DNA of 64,000 nucleotides, taken from Hirudinaria manillensis. Taxonomy: Eukaryota > Annelida > Clitellata > Hirudinida > Hirudinidae. The position numbers and the translations under genes are program-made. The notes under the pieces were generated by a model that searched no databases, was not told the DNA's origin, and was given only the letters and a program-made list of their open reading frames with translations. How positions within the stretch are numbered: position 1 is the stretch's first letter; each line of letters starts with the position of its first letter. Shown here one piece after another: positions 20,189 through 44,946 of the stretch. The DNA is taken from the NCBI GenBank assembly GCA_034509925.1, contig CM067531.1, positions 2,781,001-2,845,000 of the forward strand, given 5' to 3'.

Positions 20189-22269
20189 TTTAACAACTTT
20201 TGGAAGAGACTCGTGAAAGAAAGAACCAACTGCGCATGTCGGAGCTTCAAAGATATTAGGTTGCATTTCAAAAACTTTCATTTTTAAGGAAATATTTAAC
20301 ATAAAATTAATTCTATTCAAAATATTATGTTTAAATTTTTTAATTTTACAAAATTAAATTGCTGAAACTAGTGTAATATGACAAATTTGATACGAAAGGT
20401 GTCACTATCGAAGACAGGTTTTCCATGTACTCCAACAAACTCTTGAATTATCTGGATGACTGTCAAAACTGCATTAAGTTCAATTTGATGGTCACAAAAT
20501 ATCAAATACATTTTAAATAACACTGACATGTTTTCTTTATCAAAGATTTTTCTAGACTGACATTTAGAGATTTAGAACACTCCAATATAATTAACTAGAA
20601 GTGAATTTAAAAATTGTAAATGCAGCCGTTTTACTGAAATATTTTAACTCTAGAAAGTAACAAATCATTGATATTGAAATAATCCTAAATGAAAAGCTGC
20701 GACAACTGGCGAGCGTCCGTTATTCAAAACAAAAGTATTCGGGACACATTACCGCCATTTTTGCGATTGGTGATAATTTTTAATGTGACGAAAAATAAAT
20801 GTGAAACAATTCGTTTTTTTATTTCGATTCGTTTTTTTAATAGAAAATTTTCATTTTGAACCGATGCCGTGGTAATTTATGAAACATTCGCTTGTTGCGA
20901 CTGCGTGACATTTGTTAGAAATCGAATTCACAACGTCTTTCAATGGTATATCAGGCAATAAATTCAAAATGTGTGAAATTAATTAAATAACCATTTAAAA
21001 AGCGAGGCATTTGCGAAGATGTCACGAAGTTTCAAAAGGTCTGAACGCAATTGAATGAAGCAATCCATTTCCTTCACACAGCGCACATGGAGCTTTCCAG
21101 GGATCAATCAAAATTGCACTTATTGGCCTTCCAGGAAAATGTTTTTCCTGAAACTATGGGAACCGGAATATTTTTTCAGCGAAAATATTCTAAGAATCGA
21201 TTTCGGGGACACCTACAGATTCATGAACTGAAGGACCACACGTACCTGATTGCCATTTTCAATCCCTTATAATTTTTTTTATGGAAACTTAATTAATAAT
21301 TTATTACGTTTAGTTTTATGCTATTCAAGATTCAACCCTGACAAATGTGCACCGAGTGCAGTCGAGTGAAAGATTTAAATAAAAAGATATTTTCCAAGTT
21401 TTGAATGGAATCCTTGTTCAAGGTCATTGCCATTGTTAGCAAGGCATGGAGCGGCTATTTTTGAAGTTTGAATTTTACTCATTCTCAGAATGAGAAATTA
21501 AGTCAAAATTCACACAAATTTATAAAAAATTAAATTAATTAATTTATTGCTAATTTATATAAATTCTCGCATTACAAGTTTCTTTAAAGGAATCTAATGT
21601 ATTCCTTAATAAAAGTTAAACTAATAAATTAGAAAAAAAAAACAAATAATGAAATCATTAATCATAATATTCACTCTTCTGGAATGCCATCCTTATCGGT
21701 GTAAATAAGATTTTCAAAAATCTGTCTTGTAAAATACAAAGCATTGTCAGACCAGTCGTAAACATCTCCACGCGTCCGCACAAGAGCACATCGGCACATA
21801 ACCTCATTCGTTCATTCATTCGCTCCTTCATTCCTTCACTCCAGATGAATGCCGGGATTGGAGCAGATCTCCTTCCATGCAGCTGGAAATCCGTCAACAT
21901 GTCGGCCATCTTTTGAAACTATCCGATTCAATTCCTCTTCTCTCAGACTCGACTAATTCGTAGAATTTTATTTTTTTTATTTCTTTGTTTATTTTAGAAA
22001 AATGCGTGTGTTTTTATTTAGACAAAACGTAGTTCCGTAAAATGAAAATGTACAAAATGTAATTTGAGAAAAATTTGGTAAACGTAAGATTATTTTTTTC
22101 ATGCGATTTTAAAAGCAACCATACAGAATTTATGGAAATCATTTTAATTTTTGCTGGAATAAAAAAGAAGACATTAAGAAATAAATAAATAAATAATTGA
22201 TTAATAATTTTAAACGACGATTTTGCTTTGTAACATGTGTAATTGTAATTAAAATAATTTAATAGCACC

Positions 22270-22302
<33 letters not shown>

Positions 22303-22979
22303 GTCATCGTCATCGTCGTCATCATCATCATCATCGTCATCAGCAAAATGTTGCTCCGTTTGGAAAACGAACCTTTTGACCCCTTATTGAAGACAACAAC
22401 ATTTAAGTCAAAAATTAAATTTTTTTTAAAAACTTGTTTTCAGGTAAAATGTTCATTAAAAGGACTGAAATTATTTTGTACCAGTCATCTCCATCGTCAA
22501 CGACAAAACCATTACTTGTTCAGTTGCATGCAACACTAACAATAATAACAATAATAAAATAAAATAAAATAAAATAAAAATAATAATGATGATGATGATA
22601 ATAATGATGATGATGATGATGATGATGATGATGGTGATGAAGATAATTACAAGTCGTGTTTTTTTATGTAATTAATTTGCGAAATCCACTAATAACTTTT
22701 CAAAAGGGACTTTCACTTTCTCCAGCAACAAAAACAACAAACAACCTTCCACGACAACAATTTCCATCCAGAACAACAGCAGCAACAACAACTACGACAA
22801 GAAATTCAATATGCAACTACAACAACGACCACAACAACCGACGACAATGGCGCCAAGCAGCGTGCACAGGTCGCGTGCACCTGCATCCGTAGCTGCGTAA
22901 ATAAAATGTCTCCTAAACGTACAAGCGCCCAGGGTAGTCTGCCTCTTCTAAAATCAATCCCTGTACTTCATCATCATCG

Positions 22980-23013
<34 letters not shown>

Positions 23014-23292
23014 TATCATCATCATCGTCATCACCATCATCATCGTCGTCGTCATCACTTCCATGAGTTTAAATACTATAAAAAGTATCCTTCATTCTCA
23101 GCCCTTATCTTGTTTTAGTTTTAATTGGGATGGAAGTGATGATAGTGATGTTAATAAAAGCTTTTATGGTACTGATAATGATGATGACGGTATGGGGGTG
23201 ATGGTGATAGTTACCAATTAAACCTGAACGCGGATGTAATAAATCAAATCTGGGATTTGAATCATTAATTATATCGTCGTCCAATTGGAAAT
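20189..23292. other. Gene-poor stretch upstream of SET
   Basis: No gene is supported. The part next to 20,189 is the SET promoter and 5' UTR side. CAT/ATG trinucleotide arrays lie at about 22,268-22,345, 22,586-22,640 and 22,968-23,060, and a CAA-rich tract at about 22,725-22,850. Open frames here are either short or made of the repeats. Confidence 0.45.
22968..23060. repeat. (CAT)n-rich microsatellite
   Basis: This is a CAT array with scattered CGT and TAT variant units. It reads as poly-His in one frame and is not coding. Confidence 0.85.
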
Positions 23293-23505
23293 AAATCACA
23301 AATATTGATCATTCATTCATTCATTCATTCACTCATTCATTCATTCATTCTTTTGCTCATGAATTCCTGCATTAATTAAACATTAACTAGCAGTGATTTG
23401 AGGAAAGTAATGTCTGTGATTTCAGTCACTTCCATGTATTTCTCATGCATTCAACCCATGCATTCAACAATTCAATCACCAACCCATGCATTCAATCAAT
23501 CAATC

Positions 23506-25140
23506 ATTCATTTATTCATTCATTCATTCATTCATTCATTCATTCATTCATTCATTCATTAATTCATTCATTCATTAATTCATTAATTCATTAATTCATT
23601 CATTAATTCATTCATTCATTCATTCATTCATTCATTCATTCATTCATTCATTCATTCATTCATTCATTCATTCATTCATTCATTCATTCATTCATTCATT
23701 CATTCATTCATTCATTCATTCATTCATTCATTCATTCATTCATTCATTCATTCATTCATTCATTCATTCATTCATTCATTCATTCATTCATTCATTCATT
23801 CATTCATTCATTCATTCATTCATTCATTCATTCATTCATTCATTCATTCATTCATTCATTCATTCATTCATTCATTCATTCATTCATTCATTCATTCATT
23901 CATTCATTCATTCATTCATTCATTCATTCATTCATTCATTCATTCATTCATTCATTCATTCATTCATTCATTCATTCATTCATTCATTCATTCATTCATT
24001 CATTCATTCATTCATTCATTCATTCATTCATTCATTCATTCATTCATTCATTCATTCATTCATTCATTCATTCATTCATTCATTCATTCATTCATTCATT
24101 CATTCATTCATTCATTCATTCATTCATTCATTCATTCATTCATTCATTCATTCATTCATTCATTCATTCATTCATTCATTCATTCATTCATTCATTCATT
24201 CATTCATTCATTCATTCATTCATTCATTCATTCATTCATTCATTCATTCATTCATTCATTCATTCATTCATTCATTCATTCATTCATTCATTCATTCATT
24301 CATTCATTCATTCATTCATTCATTCATTCATTCATTCATTCATTCATTCATTCATTCATTCATTCATTCATTCATTCATTCATTCATTCATTCATTCATT
24401 CATTCATTCATTCATTCATTCATTCATTCATTCATTCATTCATTCATTCATTCATTCATTCATTCATTCATTCATTCATTCATTCATTCATTCATTCATT
24501 CATTCATTCATTCATTCATTCATTCATTCATTCATTCATTCATTCATTCATTCATTCATTCATTCATTCATTCATTCATTCATTCATTCATTCATTCATT
24601 CATTCATTCATTCATTCATTCATTCATTCATTCATTCATTCATTCATTCATTCATTTCATTCATTCATTCATTCATTCATTCATTCATTCCTTCATTCAT
24701 TCATTCATTCATTCATTCATTCATTCATTCAGTCATTCATTCATTCATTCATTCATTCATTCAGTCATTCATTCATTCATTCATTCATTCATTCATTCAT
24801 TCATTCATTCATTCATTCATTCATTCATTCATTCATTCATTCATTCATTCATTCATTCATTCATTCATTCATTCATTCATTCATTCATTCATTCATTCAT
24901 TCATTCATTCATTCATTCATTCATTCATTCATTCATTCATTCATTCATTCATTCATTCATTCATTCATTCATTCATTCATTCATTCATTCATTCATTCAT
25001 TCATTCATTCATTCATTCATTCATTCATTCATTCATTCATTCATTCATTCATTCATTCATTCATTCATTCATTCATTCATTCATTCATTCATTCATTCAT
25101 TCATTCATTCATTTATTCATTCATTCATTCATTCATCCAT
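23506..25140. repeat. Giant (TTCA)n tetranucleotide array
   Basis: About 1.63 kb is almost entirely CATT units. Variant AATT units occur at the left edge. A perfect run of roughly 262 units extends from about 23,607 to 24,655, where a single extra T shifts the register. Rare CCTT, CAGT and TTAT variants follow. Shorter ATTC runs flank it at 23,310-23,350 and 25,113-25,150. Confidence 0.97.
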
Positions 25141-25149
25141 TCAATCAAT

Positions 25150-25780
25150 CATCGGCCCGTGCATTGTGCTCCTCCTTTATGCATCCATGCACCCACCGGT
25201 ACTTCGAGGTCCATGCCTTGAAGAGATAGTGGCCGACCGGGGGGAAGTCGGCCTCTGAGGATTTTCCGGGATGATGGGGGAGGCGATAATGGGTGGGTGA
25301 ATGAAAATCCATCCTTGCGTTTCAAGCTCCACGAGATGCTTTTATTGGGGATTAATTTCAAATTTCACTCGCAAAAAGAAGTCTTTTGACTTGTTTTTAA
25401 TGCATACTTTTCATCTCAAATGAGGCGACATCGTCGTCGTCATCATCGTCATCGTCGTCGTCATCATCACATATCTCTCTCATTTAATTGCTATAAAAAA
25501 TGAGAAGTATTTGATATTGCCTGACTAATTAAATAAATAAATAAATCATTTGTTAATTATTAATTTATATTATAAAAAATTCAAATAATATTATTTAAAT
25601 AAATAACTTTGCCCATCACGCTCCAATTTAAGTACAAAACGGATCAAGGTTGATCAGTTTTTAATCTTTTTTGATCAGTTTTAATCGTTTTCCAACCTTT
25701 CGATGGAATGACGGGTTCAATTCCTTCTTTGAAGTTGAGTTGGGTAGGTGGAGTGAGGGGGCAGTTTATACAAAGTATGT
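25150..25780. other. Unique sequence between repeat arrays
   Basis: No gene is recognised. There is a moderately G/C-rich stretch (about 25,150-25,300), a CGT/CAT tract (25,430-25,470) and A/T-rich sequence. Confidence 0.4.
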
Positions 25781-25781
25781 C

Positions 25782-25885
25782 ATGGATGGATGGTTGGATG
25801 GATGGATGAAAGGATGGATGGATGGATGGATGGATGGTTGGATTTATGGATGGATGGTTGGATTTATGGATGGATGGACGGATGG

Positions 25886-25916
<31 letters not shown>

Positions 25917-26030
25917 AAAGGATGGATGGATGGACGGACCACGGATGGACGGATGGATGGATGGATGGATGAAAGGATGGATGGATGGACGGACCACGGA
26001 CGGATGGTGGACGGATGGATGGATGGATGG
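25782..26030. repeat. (GGAT)n / (GGAC)n tetranucleotide array
   Basis: GGATGGATGGAC-type units with higher-order variation: blocks with GAAAGGATGG, GGTTGGATTTAT and GGACCACGGAC recur. All frames are open and translate to WMDGWMDG or HPSIHPSI repeats, so the long overlapping ORFs are artefacts. A short (GA)n follows at about 26,058-26,075. Confidence 0.95.
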
Positions 26031-26099
26031 GTGCTCGGGCCGATAGATATACACGCATAGAGAGAGAGAGAGAGAGTTTGACGCGCCTCTTGTGCATCG

Positions 26100-28345
26100 C
26101 ACAAAACCACCAACAACAGCATCGACGACGACGACGACGACGACGGCGTACGACTCCCCATCGTGTCGTTGAGAGACGTTATTTGAGTCTCCTCTTCGGT
26201 CATCCTCCTGTCATGGACTTCAGTTAAGACCTCATCTGGGATTATCACTTAACCACTCGTCTGCTAATCGACTGATTGAATGTCATCGCTTGATTGAAGC
26301 TGCTTTTTCGAGCCTCAAGTCGTAGCTTTATGCGATTCTCTGGCCCCACTTTCCGTTTTGAAAGGTTTGTTTGTGAAATTTTGTTGCGCAATATATGTTT
26401 TTGCTGTTGATATTTATGCTTTGTAAATAGGTTTATGTAAAGTTTATTGGAATTTTAAATATAAATATAAATATATAATAATTACAATTTTCCAAGTGGT
26501 TTAAAATGTTTTTTTCTAATACATTTATTAGAATAAAAGATTTTTTTTTAAAATCAAAATCTTTGCCGTAAATCTTGAGAATACAAAATGTCCGTCAAGT
26601 TTAGATTGTTGACTAATTTAAACTTTTTATTTGTTTATTTTGAGACCTTCAAAGTGTTCAAATTACGAGTGATTCATATTTATTTCATTGATATTTCAAA
26701 GCTTGATGATGTCATTGGATGAACATGATTGGATGGATCGATGCAAGTTGATAAGTGATACGCAAAGACGGATGTTTGGCGTACTTAGGCCACCTAACCC
26801 TACGCGAATCCTACAAAACCCTATCCAAACCCTTCCCAGGATGAAAGTTAAATAAGTGATATGCAAAGATGGATGCTTAGTCTATCCAAACCCTATCCAG
26901 ACCCTATCATAGCCCTACTCCACTTCATGTCTCTGGAAATCTATGGCGAACCGGTAAAACATGTGCCCATGACTTGTCTTTTGCCCGTCACTATTCAAGT
27001 TACCTGGACGTTTGATTGGTTGATTGATGGGTTGATTGATGGAGACATCAATCATAAATTTAAAATAAAAATACACAAACAAACAAACAACAAACAAATT
27101 TTAAATGAAAAGGTGAAAATGAAATGAAATTAAGTTACTTAACTTTGATCAAACGATCAAAGTTACTGACCAATTAAGGTACAATTAAGCTTGTAAACGA
27201 AGCACGGCTTACCCTAGAAGCGGGGTGTCCTGATGATGATTATGATAATGCTAATAATAATGCTAATAATAATAATAATAAATGACAATTATTAAAATTA
27301 CATTATAATTGTCTTAAATAATATAACGATTACCTGTAAGGGTATTGGTTTGGCACGTCCGACAAATGAGGCTCATTAAAGTTCATTAAGTTCATTAGGG
27401 CCTATGAGACACCAGGGAGACTAATGACGTCACAAAGGAAATTGGGGAAGGAAGGAAGGATGGAAAATGGATGAATAGATGGATGGATGGATGGATAGGT
27501 AGATGGATGATTGTCAGAATTCATGCCTCAATTCATAGTCTCATCTATGTGGAGTTATTTCATTTTTCCATACGTGATGATGACGACGATGATGACATTG
27601 ACGATGACGAAGACGACGACGATGATGATGAAGATGTTAGTGATGATGACGACGACGACGATGATGATGCACACGTTTGTCTCTTGTGTTTGTCTTGCAT
27701 TCAAGAACTTCCCGCTAATTATTCGCTTGGCGCCAAATTGTTACGAATGGATGGTACCTCCATCGATACGTTTGTCTTTCTCTGTTTCACTCAAACTATC
27801 TTCGTGTCTTGCTGTTCGTCTGCTTCTATATTTCTTTATCCCTCTCTGTACTTCTGTTATTATACTCTTCTAACCGAGCATTCTAACCTGTACTGATGTT
27901 TTTGTTGTACTGAATTCGATCATATTGATTTTATTTATTTATTTGCGATAAACTTAACTCAAATAAATAGTTGCATAATCATATCAAGTCATATGTTTGT
28001 TTGTAAATGTTGTAAGGTATTCGGAAAGTGTTATTTGTTAAAGAAATATCAATAAATTAAAAAAAAATATCAATAAGTTTTTCTTTTTTCATGTTCATCT
28101 GTCTCAAATGCATGTGTGCATCTGAACGTCCGTGAATTAATGCGAGCGTGTGAATCGATAAACAGTTCTCAAACGGGCAGGTGCTGCCCGTATTTGCACT
28201 GGGAAGCGAGGGAAAGTTTCGAGTTGTTTTCATTCGAATTCATTCAACCGTGACGCAAACTTCCGCTTTTAATATCGCTCAGCAATTATGAATAACAATA
28301 TTAACTGATCATTAATACTAAGTGTTGCTATATAACTAATAATTT
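26100..28345. other. Gene-poor stretch with telomere-like and GAT repeats
   Basis: No gene is supported. It holds degenerate CCCTA repeats (26,783-26,928), a perfect hairpin AACTTTGATC-AAAC-GATCAAAGTT (27,141-27,164), a GGAT tract near 27,475-27,510 and a GAT/GAC array (27,575-27,668) that reads as poly-Asp. Confidence 0.45.
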
Positions 28346-28350
28346 AATAA

Positions 28351-28590
28351 TATAATATAATATAATATAATATAATATAATATAATATAATATAATATAA
28401 TATAATATAATATAATATAATATAATATAATGTAATGTAATGTGATGTGATGTGATGTGATGTGATGTGATGTGATGTGATGTGATGTGATGTGATGTGA
28501 TGTGATGTGATGTGATGTGATGTGATGTGATGTGATGTGATGTGATGTGATATAATATAATATAATATAATATAATATAATATAATATAA
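28351..28590. repeat. Composite pentanucleotide array (TATAA)n(TGTAA)2(TGTGA)n(TATAA)n
   Basis: In exact register there are 16 TATAA units (28351-28430), 2 TGTAA units (28431-28440), 22 TGTGA units (28441-28550) and 8 TATAA units (28551-28590). The units differ by stepwise A-to-G changes. Confidence 0.97.
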
Positions 28591-28835
28591 TATTATTGGA
28601 GTAATAACATAAAATAAATATAATGATTACAATAAACAATTATAATTACAATTTTCAATTAAAAGCATAATTGGAAATATAAAAGAAAAAATTATTATTA
28701 TTTTTTTTTCTTAAAATTCTGTTGTTTATTGATTCTTGTTGAAATCCCAGGCCACAATCTTTTAAGACGTTGCTCTCACGGATGCCGATTATAAATAGAA
28801 TTGTCCTTCGTGGTCATAATTATCTTCACCAATGG

Positions 28836-28855
28836 TTAATAATAATAATAATAAC

Positions 28856-28953
<98 letters not shown>
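28836..28953. repeat. (AAT)n microsatellite
   Basis: This is an almost uninterrupted AAT array of about 39 units with one AAC variant. Confidence 0.95.
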
Positions 28954-28954
<1 letters not shown>

Positions 28955-29045
28955 TTAAAAGTTAGAAATTATTCTTAATGCAATTCATGCTCGAATGAAT
29001 TTCCAGTCGAAGACGACTTGAAACTTGACGACGTCATTGCCTACG

Positions 29046-29059
29046 GTATCCATGGCAAC
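29046..29059 (+). promoter_or_regulatory. Single RFX X-box-like site
   Basis: GTATCCATGGCAAC matches the X-box palindrome bound by RFX factors (GTNNCC AT GGCAAC). It lies 13 bp after a GACGTCAT element (CRE-like). No adjacent gene is recognised. Confidence 0.45.
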
Positions 29060-29099
29060 GATTTATGATGCGCTGCGTGAGTTCGGCTTTCCGAATGAT

Positions 29100-30181
29100 G
29101 GCGATAATAAGATGGTCATGATGATGATGATGATGACGATGATGATGTTGCTGCTGCTGATGACATAGTGATAATGATGGTGATGGTTATGAAGATGGTG
29201 CCAAAGATGATGATGATTACTTTGTGGTGGTGATGATGATGACGACGACGACGATGATGACGATGACGATGATGATGATAATCGAATGAGTACCCGATGT
29301 GCTGCTGCTATGAAGTGATTAAAGTGGCTTGAAGGAAGCAGGTAACATTTTATGGTCGGTTGTAAAAACTGGATGCAAACCCCGAGGTAAATGGCTTTTG
29401 AGGACATTGAAGATGACGACGATGATGACGGAAGTGATGATGATGATGATGATGACGATGACGATGCTTATGACGCAAAGACGAGAACCGATAAGAACGC
29501 GGCCAGTGAATGTAGAGACATGAAATGGCAGCCAATAGGAGGAGAGGGAATAAATTTAGAACCCTAAGGTCGTAAGGTACGTTTTATATTCAACAACAAC
29601 ACCAGAAGCAAGAAAATAAAAATTCTAATGACCTAGAAGTCAATAACAATAGCTATTATTTATGTTTATTATAATTGCTCTATATAATTATAACCTATTG
29701 ATTGTACTGGTAACTAATAATAACTCTGCTGGATTATATTTATAATTATATTTATAATTGTAGTAAAAGTAATTTTAATGCGGGCAGTTGTCATTGAGGT
29801 TTCAATGTAATATCTTTTATTGTTATTATTTTTATTATTATTATTATTTTTATTATTATTGCTGTAAATATTTTATTTATCTAAATCTTTAAAAAATGTT
29901 TTAAATGGTTACCATTAATGTAGTCATCACTACCACCATATTAGTAATTATCATAACGTCATCGCCATCATCACCATCATCATTACCATCACCATCATCA
30001 TCATCATCATCATCAGCAGCAGTAGCATCATCATCATCATCATCATCATCAGCAGCAGCATCATCATCATCATTACTTGTTCGATTCTTCGGAGGCCAAA
30101 GTTGCAACGAATGTGGAACCCTTTTAAACTCAGATTTCTATTTGTTGATGATCGTAGCAACAACAACAACAAATATTACAT

Positions 30182-30250
<69 letters not shown>

Positions 30251-30470
30251 TTAATAATAATAATAATATTAATAATAATAATAATTTTTAATAAAAGCGA
30301 ATTCCTTTTCCAAGTTTAATCTTTGGAATGTTTGGGAGCTTTTCTCCTTCTTTGTTCGTCCATTCATCTTTTTCTAGACTTTCATTCAACTGCTCCTTTC
30401 TTTCAATCGGCTCTTTCCGGTGTTGTGAATACGAATCTCGTTATGATAATGATAATGGTGATGATGATGG

Positions 30471-30501
<31 letters not shown>

Positions 30502-31240
30502 GAAGGCGATGATGATGATGGTGACGATGATGGTGATGATGATGATGAAGGCGATGATGATGATGACGATGATGATGGTGATGATGATGATGATGACGAT
30601 GATGATGGTGATGATGATGATGATGATGAAGGCGATGATGATGATGACGATGATGATGGTGATGATGATGATGATGAAGGCGATGATGAAATGTTATTTT
30701 TATTCTTTATGTCTGGCTAGTTTCATCTCGAGATGAAGACATTAGTCAGGTTTTCAAATATTTTCGTCTTATGTAATTCCATACGTCAGCGTCCAGCAAG
30801 TCTTTTTTATATTTAGATGCTTAAATTTTAATTTTAAATTTTAGAAACTTTAAAGCTTTAAATAATGTAAATGATAATACGGGTAATTATGACTTAAATT
30901 ATTGGAGTAGTTACTTCTAAAGGTATATTTTAAATACCAGCACCATCATCATCATCATCGTCATCGTCGTCGTCATCATCGTCGTGGTCGATATCGTCAT
31001 CATCATCGTTATCGTTATCATCATCAAAAGGAAAAGTGCGTTCCATTTTTTCCTACATGGAAATGCGCTGATAATGCAACGATGTTTGCAAGTCATTATC
31101 CAAATGAGTTGATTGAGCCGTTCATTGTTTCGGAGGTCCGCTTTCAATCGGTTGTGATTGACCCACATCCAGTCAACGTGATTGGTCCGCGGTCAATCAG
31201 CGGCGACCCAGTTTCAACCGGTATTCCCGGTTGATTAAAA
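29100..31240. other. Microsatellite-rich gene-poor stretch
   Basis: GAT/GAC arrays (29,110-29,285; 29,405-29,465; 30,440-30,690), CAT arrays with CAG inclusions (29,960-30,075), AAT arrays (30,185-30,290) and a CAT/CGT array (30,940-31,025). ORFs here are poly-Asp, poly-Ser or poly-Met readings. A cluster of GATTG/CAATC motifs lies at 31,103-31,225. Confidence 0.6.
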
Positions 31241-31294
31241 TTCTTTTCCAGAATCTCCAGATGCATGCATGCACGTATGTATGTATGCATTCAT

Positions 31295-31380
31295 TCGTTA
31301 GTTCGTTCTTTCGTTCGTTCGTTCATTCGTTCATTCGTTCATTCGTTCATTCATTCATTCATTCATTCATTCATTCGTGC
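31295..31380. repeat. (GTTC)/(ATTC)n array
   Basis: This is a tetranucleotide tract alternating GTTC and ATTC units, related in unit to the giant TTCA array. Confidence 0.85.
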
Positions 31381-31889
31381 TTTCATTAATTCACTCACTC
31401 GTTCATTCATTCAGCTCCAGTGGATACAAATGCACGGCTTGTTATCTTTCCACTTGTACGTAAACGCCATGATGAAGCGAAAGGAGCTCATTTGCATGAC
31501 GTGAATTAATCAGCATTAATCGATTAATTAACATAAATTATGAAAGACTGATAATGTTATCTTCTGCCATGAATGATAATGAAGATGCTGCTGTTGATGA
31601 TGATGACGACGACGACGACGCTGATGATGATGGTGATGGTGATGATGATGATGATGATTATTATTATTATTATTATTATTTTCATCATATGAGAAAGTAT
31701 AATCGGTGAAATTACAGGAATCCGAAAACAATTTTAAGATGAAGTGAGGAGATGATGAAAGTCACTCAATTCTTTCTTTTTTCTCCGAAATGTTGGATCG
31801 CTTGCAAGATGAACTCCGATGCATCCATTTCCAAGCAAATATCGCACCGCGTGTTTCTGAGCCACCTGTTCATAACAACAGCAACACCA

Positions 31890-32155
<266 letters not shown>

Positions 32156-32228
32156 AACAGCAACTCGAAATCATTAGACTCGACCACGGTCGCCAAAGAA
32201 ACGTCGCGACAAATTTCAGTCGCCTGTG

Positions 32229-32246
32229 TGACGTCACGTGACGTCA
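32229..32246. promoter_or_regulatory. 18-bp CRE/E-box/CRE perfect palindrome
   Basis: TGACGTCACGTGACGTCA is its own reverse complement. It overlays two full TGACGTCA CRE sites on a central CACGTG E-box. It lies about 870 bp upstream of the SOCS-like start codon, so a promoter or enhancer role there is plausible. Confidence 0.55.
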
Positions 32247-33113
32247 TTCGAGACTTGATTAAGAAGGAGGTGACTTTCAGGTGAGGATCCGTTGAACGAA
32301 GCAGGTGCAAAAAGGTGGGTGAGGGGGGAGGTGGTGGAATGGACGGAGGAGGTGGGTGGATCCGTGACTCTTTGAGGTCTTCCAATTGGAACGTTGGAAA
32401 AAATTTTCCATCGTAGCGATGGTTCATTCATTTATTCATTCATTCATTCGCAAATTAGCATTTTTCCTTATTTTTTTTTTCTATAATTTTTGTTTTTATC
32501 TGGATGTTATGAATCGGAGGTCGACGTTGTGGAAAAGATGAGATGTTCTGGCAGCTGATTGAACGATTTTGAAAGCTTGGATGTCGGTTCAACGATTTCC
32601 TGGGATGGTTGGGAGAGCCATCACACCATTTCAATGAACCAAAGTGCCTTCCTTCCCCTATTCTTTGCTTCTACCCAAAGGCTACCCCCCTCATCAACAA
32701 GTTACGTTCTTGCTTCTGGAACGTTTTCCGGTTGTTACTTCCTGGTTTGAAGTGGCAAACCCAATTCTTCTTTCGTTCGTTCGTTCGCTCGTTCGTTCGT
32801 GCATTCCTCGCACGCTGGAAAGCACGTTGCTACTTAAAGTCGAGCATGTTGATCGTGTTAAGACATTTCATTCCATCGCGAAGTCGGTTTGTTTTTCTTA
32901 GAATTTATTTACTCTTCCTAGCTTATTAAAAAGATTTTCTGTTTTTCTTTTTCGGAACAAATTCCAGATACCAATAGACGCCTAGAGGTGCCGTGATTTC
33001 CACTATGGAATGAAGTAAGAGTCGGTTTATCTTATCAACTTCTTCTCAAAAGTGTGAAACAACTCGGCACTCGAGTACAAAAATTAAACAAAAACAAAAG
33101 ACGAGCTGGAGAA

Positions 33114-44946
<11,833 letters not shown>

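Noticed and set aside
23506..25140. Giant TTCA array as a CRISPR-like or satellite array with spacers
   Set aside because: It is a simple tetranucleotide repeat with no spacers, in a eukaryotic genome.
25644..26248. Long overlapping ORFs of HPSI, WMDG and related repeats
   Set aside because: They are translations of the GGAT/GGAC array in several frames on both strands. No start context, splice sites or unique sequence support them.
27471..27896. 141-codon ORF with poly-Asp run
   Set aside because: The acidic run is a GAT/GAC microsatellite. The flanking parts show no family resemblance, and the overlapping second frame is equally open.
30323..30736. Poly-Met and poly-Asp ORFs
   Set aside because: They come from a GAT array read in two frames.
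33054..33113. Upstream extension of the SOCS-like protein
   Set aside because: The extra codons start at GTG. The ATG at 33114 has a good start context and begins the Cys-containing conserved-looking segment.
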